From JBKJZO01 sp046715235 (GTDB taxonomy: Bacteria > Actinomycetota > Actinomycetes > BP-191), in NCBI GenBank assembly GCA_046715235.1, contig JBKJZO010000023.1, positions 1 through 22,284 of the forward strand: DNA of 22,284 nt, written 5' to 3'. Shown in pieces: positions 15,614-22,284 of this stretch. Below the pieces are notes generated by a model. That model saw nothing but the letters and a program-made list of their open reading frames with translations, had not been told where the DNA came from and did no database searches. The position numbers were made by a program, and so were the translations under genes. The stretch's first letter is position 1. Each line of letters starts with the position of its first letter.

Positions 15614-15625
15614 CGTGCTCTCCCG

Positions 15626-16669
15626 CTAATCCTTGGGACGAAGATGCTGAGAGACGGTGATCCAGCGGGCCAGGACGTCGGCGGCAGCGCCCGAGTCGAC
15701 TGCTTCCGCGGCGCGTGTCATCGCCGCCGCGAGCAACGGGACCAACGGGCCGTCGGTGTCGGCGAGCGCGACGAGCGACGCGGCCGCGTTGAGCAGCACG
15801 GCGTCCCTGACCGCCCCCGATTCACCGCTGAGCACAGCGTTGACCGCCGCCACGTTGACCTCGACCGCTCCGCCGCGCAGGTCGTCGGAGCCGGCCGGCG
15901 CGATGCCCAGCTCGGCCGGATCGAGCTTCTCCTCCGACACCGTGCCAGCAAGCACGCGCCAAACGCGTGACGGACCCGCTGTACTCAACTCGTCAAGCCC
16001 GTCGTCGCCTCGGAAGACGAGCGCCGACGTACCGCGCTCAGCCAGGACGGCCGCCATCAGCGGGGCCATCCGGGCATCGGGTACGCCGATCGCCTGCGCC
16101 GTCGGCTGAGCCGGGTTGACCAGAGGCCCGAGGAAGTTGAAGAACGTCGGAACCCCGAGCTCGCGCCGCGGCACCGCGGCGTGGCGCAGCGCCGGGTGGA
16201 AAACCGGCGCGAGGCAGAAGCCGATCCGGATCTGCCGGATGCACTCCTCGACCGCCGCTGGCGGCAAGTCGACGGCGACGCCGAGACCTTCGAGGACGTC
16301 GGCGGAGCCGCACGTCGAGGACGCCGCACGGTTGCCGTGCTTGACCACCGTTGCACCCGTGGCGGCGACGACGATCGCGGCCATCGTGGAGATGTTCACC
16401 GAATGCGAGCGGTCGCCGCCGGTGCCGCACGTGTCGACGGCAGGACCCGCGACCGTGATGCGCTGCGCCCGCTCGAGCATCGAAGCGACCAGTCCGGCTA
16501 GCTCGTCAGCGCTCTCGCCCTTCGCTCGCAATCCGACGGCGAACCCGCCGATCTGAGCCGGCGTGGCCTCGCCGTCCATGATCTGACCCATCGCCCACGC
16601 CGCCTCGTCACGGCTGAGCGGGTTACCCGCGATCAGCGCTGAGAGCAGCCCGCCCCAGGTCGTGGCCAT
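15626..16669 (-). CDS. trpD: Anthranilate phosphoribosyltransferase TrpD
   Basis: TrpD transfers phosphoribose from PRPP to anthranilate, the second step of the tryptophan branch, in the cytoplasm. The 347-aa protein is complete by length. Family motifs are visible: VDTCGTGGDRSHSVNIST (GTGGD at 82-86, PRPP and Mg binding), KHGNRAASSTCGSADVLE (KHGNR at 110-114, anthranilate site) and the NFLGPLVNP segment, with the DGLDE element further on. The ATG lies 3 bases after the stop of the small zinc-ribbon gene, so it is probably translated by coupling. No other trp gene lies nearby, which is usual for actinobacterial trpD. The RHS remnant begins 12 bases after the stop and continues in the same frame, so the island joins exactly at this gene's end; whether the last residues are native cannot be judged. 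Confidence 0.93.
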   Translation of the reverse strand: MATTWGGLLSALIAGNPLSRDEAAWAMGQIMDGEATPAQIGGFAVGLRAKGESADELAGLVASMLERAQRITVAGPAVDTCGTGGDRSHSVNISTMAAIVVAATGATVVKHGNRAASSTCGSADVLEGLGVAVDLPPAAVEECIRQIRIGFCLAPVFHPALRHAAVPRRELGVPTFFNFLGPLVNPAQPTAQAIGVPDARMAPLMAAVLAERGTSALVFRGDDGLDELSTAGPSRVWRVLAGTVSEEKLDPAELGIAPAGSDDLRGGAVEVNVAAVNAVLSGESGAVRDAVLLNAAASLVALADTDGPLVPLLAAAMTRAAEAVDSGAAADVLARWITVSQHLRPKD

Positions 16670-16672
16670 CGG

Positions 16673-16939
16673 CTAGCGCTGCAGGTGCTTGTCCAGCGTC
16701 GCGTAGAGCTGGTCGCGATCAACGTGCAGTTCGGGGGCGATGTCGGCGAGCCGGCTGAGCGCGTCGTCGAGCGCAGCGCTCGCGGTGATGATCTGCGCGC
16801 AGGTGGTGCCGACGACGGCGTTGTACTCGTGGCTGTAGACGAAGTCGCAGCGCGGGCAGCGCCCGCCGCGACCCTCCTCGACCACCTGCGCGAGGCGGAA
16901 GCCCTCACCGCAGTGACCGCACCAGGCGTCGAGAATCAC
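16673..16939 (-). CDS. Small zinc-ribbon protein (88 aa) upstream of trpD
   Basis: The N-terminal half is a zinc-ribbon: Cys7/Cys10 in AWCGHCGEGF and Cys30/Cys33 in RCPRCDF, CxxC-x19-CxxC. The C-terminal half is predicted alpha-helical (ASAALDDALSRLADIAPEL and DRDQLYATLDKHL) with an aromatic/polar stretch between. The GTG start at 16939 has a perfect AAGGAG 6 bases upstream and overlaps the receiver-gene stop by 4 bases (GTGA). The frame is open further upstream, but that sequence is Arg/Pro-rich shadow of the receiver gene. It lies between a receiver-like gene and trpD as one transcription unit. No function is known to me; a partner of the receiver protein is a reasonable guess. Confidence 0.72.
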   Translation of the reverse strand: MILDAWCGHCGEGFRLAQVVEEGRGGRCPRCDFVYSHEYNAVVGTTCAQIITASAALDDALSRLADIAPELHVDRDQLYATLDKHLQR

Positions 16940-17340
16940 GAGCTCTCCTTGCTGGCCGCCACGAGCGGGGAGCTCGAGAGCAGCCGGACGACGGTCGTGC
17001 CGAGCTCGACCGCATCGATGGGTTGAGTGAGTACGGCGTCGGCCTGCGACCACTTGCCGAGCCACTTGTCGTCGGCACGGGCGACCAGCACGACGATCGG
17101 CGGGCACACGTCGCGGGAGTTCTTGAGCTCGCGCGAGACCCCGAGGCCACCGGCCGGCCACGCCTCGCCGTCGAGGACGAGCAGGTCGACCAGCTTGCGG
17201 TCGACGGCGTCGATAACTGCTCCCGCCGAGTCGGCCTCGAGGAAGTCGATGTCGATGCCCGCCGCAGGCGACGTGCCGATCGCCATACGGACGCGCTCAC
17301 GAACGGCCTCGTCGTTGCTGAAGACCAGCAGCGTGCTCAT
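16936..17340 (-). CDS. Stand-alone, degenerate response-regulator receiver-like protein
   Basis: This is a 134-aa single-domain protein with the CheY-like pattern: first strand STLLVFSND (only one acidic residue, Asp10, where active receivers have a pair), phospho-acceptor-like Asp57 in VDLLVLDGEAW, fourth strand PPIVVLVARADD, and LTQPID where receivers have KP. The conserved Lys is replaced by Gln, so phosphorylation signalling is doubtful and the domain may work by protein binding. There is no output domain. I chose ATG 17340 over the in-frame 17373, because AAGGGAAAGAG lies upstream and the protein then begins at the first strand. It is the first gene of the unit that includes the 88-aa zinc-ribbon protein and trpD. 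Confidence 0.65.
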   Translation of the reverse strand: MSTLLVFSNDEAVRERVRMAIGTSPAAGIDIDFLEADSAGAVIDAVDRKLVDLLVLDGEAWPAGGLGVSRELKNSRDVCPPIVVLVARADDKWLGKWSQADAVLTQPIDAVELGTTVVRLLSSSPLVAASKESS

Positions 17341-17412
17341 GCGGTGCGGCTCTTTCCCTTGTGCGAAGTGCATCCGGCGTACGCGCGGAGACGGTTCAAT
17401 CGGCGACGCATG

Positions 17413-18327
17413 TTATCGCGACACCGACCTTGGCCCCGCGGTCGCGGCGGCGAGGTCGCGCGCCCGCGCGGCAAGCATGCGCAGCGTGCCGTCGATCGAG
17501 CGCCGCTGCGCGTCGACCCGCTGCCGTCGGGTGAGTCGCCCGGCCCGTGGCGTCTCGGTCAGCACGCTGACGATGTGTTCGGTGGCGCTGACTGCGATCA
17601 GCCCTGACGGGATCACTTCCGCGTCGTAGGGCGCCGTCGCGTAGCCGCCGGCAGCGATCGCGGGCTCCTGGTAGCGGTGCGTCAGGTGGATCGCGAGCGC
17701 CTTGACGCGGGGTGCGACCGACCCGGGGAAGCTGCGGTCGTTGCGAGTCCGGACGCGCCCCTCCCCTGCCGCCGCGTACTCGTGCAGGTCGCCCAGCACG
17801 TCCGGTTTGTACGCCGACATCACCGCAGCGATCGCCCGCGCCTCTGCCGAGCCGAGCCGGTCGTGCGTGCGGTTGACGTCGACGCCGGCCGCGTTGGCGC
17901 GCGTATTGGCCGCGACGCCGTCCGGATTGGCGGTTGGGATGATCAGCACCGTCTGGCTGGCGGCCGTCGCCGCGATGTCGCGTGCGCGCTGCAGGCACGC
18001 CTCTCGTGCCGCTGGCTCGTTGCCGTGTTGCGTGCAGACGAAAAGCGCAGCAGAGCCGGAGGCAATCTGTGCCTGGGACCTGTGCTGGCCCACGACCAGC
18101 ATCCGGATCTCTCTGCGCTGCAGCGTTCTGCCAATCACCACGACCCGAACCCTCGCGCTCGCGCGATCCAGCGCGTCGACGTACCGCTGCTCCTCGGCGA
18201 GCGTCGTCCAGCCGCTGCCCGACCGCAGCTCGAATCCCGTTCGCGACAACGTTAGGGCCGCGCTGTGCCCGACTCCAAGGCCAACAACGAAAAGCGCAGC
18301 AACGACAACCGCTCCCGCTCTGCGCAT
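17413..18327 (-). CDS. Secreted M14-family zinc carboxypeptidase-like protein
   Basis: This is a 304-aa protein with an N-terminal signal peptide (about residues 1-25, AVVVAALFVVGLGVGHSAA). The M14 metal site is intact: His101 and Glu104 in CTQHGNEPAARE (HxxE), and His182 in LGDLHEYA. An Asn/Arg pair typical of substrate carboxylate binding appears in VDVNRTHDRLG, and the catalytic Glu258 in SVLTETPR. The enzyme should trim peptides outside the membrane; bacterial relatives act on murein peptides or unknown substrates. The ATG at 18327 has only a weak GAGAG upstream. The gene follows the MscS channel gene after 124 bases that contain several inverted repeats, so it may have its own promoter. 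Substrate specificity cannot be deduced. Confidence 0.8.
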   Translation of the reverse strand: MRRAGAVVVAALFVVGLGVGHSAALTLSRTGFELRSGSGWTTLAEEQRYVDALDRASARVRVVVIGRTLQRREIRMLVVGQHRSQAQIASGSAALFVCTQHGNEPAAREACLQRARDIAATAASQTVLIIPTANPDGVAANTRANAAGVDVNRTHDRLGSAEARAIAAVMSAYKPDVLGDLHEYAAAGEGRVRTRNDRSFPGSVAPRVKALAIHLTHRYQEPAIAAGGYATAPYDAEVIPSGLIAVSATEHIVSVLTETPRAGRLTRRQRVDAQRRSIDGTLRMLAARARDLAAATAGPRSVSR

Positions 18328-18351
18328 CTCTCGCGTCTTTCTCGTCTTAGT

Positions 18352-18439
18352 TGATCAGGCATGTCCCGAGACATCAGTGTCAGCAGTGTCACAGGAGAAG
18401 ACATGCCCTATAGGGGTACGCCGCTCACACGCCTGATCA
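18352..18439 (-). promoter_or_regulatory. Nested inverted repeats upstream of the M14 peptidase gene
   Basis: The 124-base gap between mscS and the M14 peptidase gene holds TGATCAGGC (18352-18360) and its exact complement GCCTGATCA (18431-18439). Nested and partly overlapping are GGCATGTC (18358-18365) with GACATGCC (18400-18407), a compact ATGTC-CCGA-GACAT (18361-18374), a palindrome CCCTATAGGG (18406-18415) and a direct repeat CAGTGTCA. The two long pairings share the GGC at 18358-18360 and exclude each other. This could be an RNA switch, a set of operators or a terminator followed by a promoter. No known riboswitch class was recognised. Confidence 0.4.
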
Positions 18440-18451
18440 TCTTCGCCCCTG

Positions 18452-19300
18452 CTAGCGGGGGACGGGTTTGGGCGCCAGGGCGATCTGGTGGTCCGCCAGG
18501 GCGTCGCGTGCGGCGGTGAGGATCGCGCGGAGCAGGGCCGCTTTGGCCGTCGGGACCGTCCGCGCGGTGATGCGGATGATGACCGCGTCGGGGCGCAGCT
18601 CGGTGATGCCGAGCACTGTCGGCGGCACCAGCAGTTGACCGTCGAACTCGGCCCGCTCGGCGAAACCCTCCATCGCGGCGGCCAGCGCATCGCGCGCCTC
18701 GCGGATATCCGCCGACGGGTCGACCGGTACGTCGACCGTCAGGTTCGCCCAGCCACGCGAGGCGTTGGAGACCACCCCGAGATCGCCGTTGCGGACGTGA
18801 TGCAGTACGCCGTCGTCGCCGCGGACGCGGGTGATGCGCAGCGACACTGTCTCGACGGTGCCGGTGACACCCGCGACCGTCACCGTGTCACCGACGCCGA
18901 ACTGGTCCTCGGCGAGGATGAAGAAACCGCTGATCACGTCGCGAACGAGCTGCTGCGCGCCGAAACCGATCGCTAGTCCGGCAACACCGGCGCCCGCGAG
19001 CAACGGCGCGACGTTGATGTTGACCTCGCCGAGTGCGGTGAGGACGACGAAGATCCAGACCGCAACAGTGATAACCGTGATCAACGTGCCGCTGAGAGTC
19101 CTGGCCCGTAGCTCGGAGCGCTCGTCGCGACTGGTCACGTCGGTGACCTTGTGAATCGCGCGCGGGATGGCCTTGCGGGCGAAAGCGAGAACGACCAGTG
19201 AGATGGCGAGAACAGCCGCGACCCTAAGAAGTCCGACCCACGGTTGGTCGACTACGGCACCGAAAACCTCGACGCGGTCCGCGGCCAGCGAGACCGTCAA
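18452..19300 (-). CDS. MscS-family small-conductance mechanosensitive channel
   Basis: This is a 282-aa membrane channel of the MscS family, which opens under membrane tension at hypo-osmotic shock. Helices lie at about residues 22-42 (LLRVAAVLAISLVVLAFARK) and 70-90, and the pore-lining helix at about 97-120 is Gly/Ala-rich (LLAGAGVAGLAIGFGAQQLV). The beta domain follows with QFGVGDTVTVAGVTGTVE and RGDDGVLHHVRNGDLG, then the mixed alpha/beta cytoplasmic domain. The ORF has no ATG or GTG near its beginning; TTG 19300 is the only plausible start, 4 bases after the stop of the 58-aa zinc-finger gene, so translation is probably coupled. The C-terminus ends about where small actinobacterial MscS proteins do. 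Confidence 0.88.
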   Translation of the reverse strand: MTVSLAADRVEVFGAVVDQPWVGLLRVAAVLAISLVVLAFARKAIPRAIHKVTDVTSRDERSELRARTLSGTLITVITVAVWIFVVLTALGEVNINVAPLLAGAGVAGLAIGFGAQQLVRDVISGFFILAEDQFGVGDTVTVAGVTGTVETVSLRITRVRGDDGVLHHVRNGDLGVVSNASRGWANLTVDVPVDPSADIREARDALAAAMEGFAERAEFDGQLLVPPTVLGITELRPDAVIIRITARTVPTAKAALLRAILTAARDALADHQIALAPKPVPR

Positions 19301-19304
19301 CGGC

Positions 19305-19481
19305 CTACTTCGGCTTGGCCGTCGGGCCCCGCCACGGGATGCCGACCGTGTGGGTCCAGCAGTTGGGGCCCGCGTTGTACGTGGAGAGCGGGGCGTCGCA
19401 CACGGTGCAGTTGCGGCCGCCGTTGTGCGCCTTCGCGACGGGCTTCAAAGTCGCACCGGTGGGACGGGTGCCCGAGGCCAT
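19305..19481 (-). CDS. 58-aa treble-clef-like zinc-finger protein, coupled to mscS
   Basis: A short ORF with a strong ribosome-binding site (GGAGG, 5 bases before the ATG at 19481) encodes 58 residues. It has Cys25 and Cys28 in NCTVCDAPLSTYN and Cys41/His44 in GPNCWTH: CxxC-x12-CxxH, a plausible single zinc-binding site. Lys/Thr/Pro-rich tails flank the finger on both sides. Codon use is clearly coding, with G or C in almost all third positions. The stop is 4 bases before the TTG start of mscS, so the two probably form one unit. I do not recognise a named family, although fingers of the form CxVCxAPLSxYN occur in actinobacterial small proteins and phage regulators. Nucleic-acid binding is possible but unproven. 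Confidence 0.7.
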   Translation of the reverse strand: MASGTRPTGATLKPVAKAHNGGRNCTVCDAPLSTYNAGPNCWTHTVGIPWRGPTAKPK

Positions 19482-19606
19482 GCATCCTCCACGTGGGGGC
19501 GATTTGGGGTTTCGAAGGACTGCATGTTACGTCGGGAACTGAACCTGGTCAAAAGAAAACACGCAGGTCAGCGCCTTAGATGGTCGCTCGCGGTAGCGTC
19601 CCGCGC

Positions 19607-19881
19607 ATGTCGATCGAGCCCCAGGCCCCTCCCCGCCCGCCCTTCGGCGCGCGGATTCTCGGGTGGGTCGGCGTACTGACTCACCTGGTCATCGGGGCGT
19701 TTCCGTTCGCGGTCTCGGGGCTGATGCTCGCCAATGGACCGCTGTACGCCGTGTGGGCCGTCTGGGGCGTGGGGGTCCCGGTCGCGTTCGCACTCAGGCG
19801 CCGCCGGCCGGAGCTCACTCCGTTCGTCCCGATCGTGTCGCTGGCCATCTGGTTCGCGGTCGTGTCGAAGTACGACACGCT

Positions 19882-19885
<4 letters not shown>
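19607..19885 (+). CDS. Small integral membrane protein (92 aa)
   Basis: After a short Pro-rich start (SIEPQAPPRPPFGA), about three hydrophobic segments follow: GWVGVLTHLVIGAFPFAVSG, the segment around PLYAVWAVWGVGVPVAFAL, and PFVPIVSLAIWFAVVS. A basic loop RRRRP between the second and third probably lies in the cytoplasm. I prefer ATG 19607, where sensible sequence begins; an in-frame ATG at 19580 would add nine residues, and neither has a good ribosome-binding site. The stop overlaps the korB stop by 3 bases, tail to tail. It is divergent from the 58-aa zinc-finger gene, with about 125 bases between the starts (19482-19606) that may hold both promoters; no clear promoter boxes were seen there. 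Function unknown. Confidence 0.6.
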
Positions 19886-20960
<1,075 letters not shown>

Positions 20961-20961
<1 letters not shown>

Positions 20962-22284
20962 TACGACATCTCCTCGAGCTTTGCGGCGATCTCGTGCACC
21001 GTGAACGGCTTGCCCTGGATCTTGTTGAGGCCGTGCGCGTCGACGAGGAACTCGGCGCGGATCACCTTGACCAGCTGGCCGAGGTTCATCTCCGGCACGA
21101 GGACTTTCGGGTAGCGGCGTACGACCTCGGCGGTGTTGCGCGGGAACGGATTGAGATACATGAGGTGCGCGTGCGCGATCTTGTGCCCCTGCACGCGCAG
21201 CTGACGTATCGCGGAACGGATCGAGCCCCAGGTCGAACCCCAGCCGAGAACGAGTACGTCGGCGTCGCCGTTGGGGTCATCGATCTCGAGTTCGGGGATG
21301 TCGTCGGCGATGCCGGCGATCTTTGCCGCGCGCAGCTCGCACATGAGCTGGTGGTTGGCCGGGTCGTAGCTGATATTGCCCGAGCCGTTGGCCTTCTCGA
21401 GACCACCGATGCGGTGCTCGAGGCCTGGCGTGCCAGGGACCGCCCACGGCCGCGCGAGGGTCTCGGGGTCACGCAGGAACGGCCAGAACGCGCCGTCGTG
21501 ATTGGGCTCGGTCGCGAACTGCACAGTCAGATCAGGCAGGTCCTCCACTTTCGGCAGGGCCCAGGGCTCGGCGCCGTTGGCAAGGTAGCCGTCGGAGAGC
21601 AGGAACACCGGCGTGCGGTACTTCGTCGCGATCCGCGCCGCCTCGATCGCGGCGTTGAAGCAGTGGGACGGCGAGTACGGCGCGACGATCGGTACCGGCG
21701 ACTCGCCGTGCCGCCCGTACAGCGCCTGCAACAGGTCGGACTGCTCGGTCTTGGTGGGCAGGCCGGTCGACGGGCCGCCGCGCTGGATGTTGACGATGAC
21801 CAGCGGCAACTCGACGGAGACGGCGAGCGAGATCGTCTCGCCCTTGAGGGCAACTCCTGGTCCCGACGTCGTCGTGACGCCGAGCGCGCCGCCGAACGAC
21901 GCGCCGAGGGCTGCACCGATCGCCGCGATCTCGTCCTCGGCCTGGAACGTCTTGACGCCGAAGTTCTTGTGCTTGCTCAGCTCGTGCAGGATGTCGGACG
22001 CCGGCGTGATCGGGTAGCTGCCGAGGAACAGCGGCAGGCCTGACAGCTCGGACGCCGCGATCAGCCCGTAAGCGAGCGCGACATTGCCACTGATGTTGCG
22101 GTAGTCACCGCCGGGCGCCTGCTGCGGGCGGACGACGTACGAACTGGCGAAGACCTCGGTCGTCTCGCTGAAGTTCCAGCCGGCGTGGAAGGCCGCGAGG
22201 TTGGCGGCCATGATCGCCGGCTGCTTGGAGAACTTGCGTGATCCATTCCTCCGTGCCCGCGGTCGGCCGGTCGTACATCCAGCT
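20961..22284 (-). CDS. korA: 2-oxoacid:ferredoxin oxidoreductase alpha subunit KorA (partial, apparent frameshift)
   Basis: KorA pairs with KorB. Actinobacterial KorA is a gamma-alpha fusion, and this window holds the alpha part and the junction; the N-terminal gamma domain lies beyond the right edge. Visible are YRNISGNVALAYGLIAAS, the SYPITPASDILHELS and FQAEDEIAAIGAALGASFGG substrate/TPP regions, the TTTSGPGVALKGE loop, RGGPSTGLPTKTEQSDLLQ and the C-terminal VPEMNLGQL. One reading frame runs from the stop up to about 22238; beyond it, the sequence continues in another frame as SWMYDRPTAGTEEWI, the expected upstream KorA segment. The shift is one extra or two missing bases. Read literally the chain is broken here; an ATG at 22211 would begin a product without the gamma domain. 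Confidence 0.85.

Noticed and set aside
19297..19485. 62-aa minus ORF opposite the intergenic region before mscS
   Set aside because: It overlaps the 58-aa zinc-finger gene in another frame, which has the better ribosome-binding site spacing, Cys/His pattern and codon bias.
20994..22043. 349-aa plus-strand ORF opposite korA
   Set aside because: Shadow of korA with low-complexity Arg/Val/Asp composition.

Overview
The window is about 70% GC. It is packed with genes that overlap by 4 bp, uses many GTG and some TTG starts, and carries actinobacterial gene families, so it comes from a member of the Actinomycetota. The block from fadD15 through pimB', a RipC-type NlpC/P60 protein and a DEDDh/GIY-YIG nuclease to trpD keeps the order and orientation of Mycobacterium tuberculosis Rv2187 to Rv2192c (recalled, not searched). 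Extra genes are present and the surroundings differ, so the organism is probably not a mycobacterium. No closer placement is supported.

Layout. Positions 2-3159 (+) hold the end of cysN followed by a three-gene sulfonate/taurine-type ABC importer (lipoprotein, ATPase, permease): a sulfur-acquisition operon. Positions 3254-5068 (+) hold a long-chain acyl-CoA synthetase whose 3' end overlaps the convergent pimB'. Positions 5038-10488 (-) form a tightly coupled five-gene envelope operon: NlpC/P60 hydrolase, Usp-fold protein, peptidase-MA-like protein, M48 membrane protease, PimB' mannosyltransferase. Three GGTNAY boxes with exact 11-bp spacing lie upstream of its first gene and resemble an MtrA-type operator. 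Positions 10705-11239 (-) hold two small Cys-rich proteins. Positions 11322-13109 (+) hold a fused DEDDh exonuclease/GIY-YIG nuclease with a UvrC-like four-Cys cluster motif.

Positions 13118-15613 (-) are the accessory island: a 5'-truncated RHS-repeat gene with three reading-frame breaks, a lower-GC C-terminal tip with a glycine-rich hydrophobic stretch, and a four-helix membrane protein coupled to it by an ATGA overlap. This looks like an orphan RHS toxin tip with its immunity gene, inserted between the convergent nuclease gene and trpD. Positions 15626-17340 (-) hold trpD preceded by a small zinc-ribbon protein and a degenerate stand-alone receiver domain.

Positions 17413-19481 (-) hold an M14 carboxypeptidase, an MscS channel and a 58-aa zinc-finger protein. 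A regulatory-looking nest of inverted repeats precedes the carboxypeptidase. Positions 19607-19885 (+) hold a small membrane protein. Positions 19882-22284 (-) hold korB and korA of 2-oxoacid:ferredoxin oxidoreductase; korA runs off the window and has an apparent frameshift near 22239. No tRNA, rRNA, CRISPR array, insertion sequence or replication origin was recognised.
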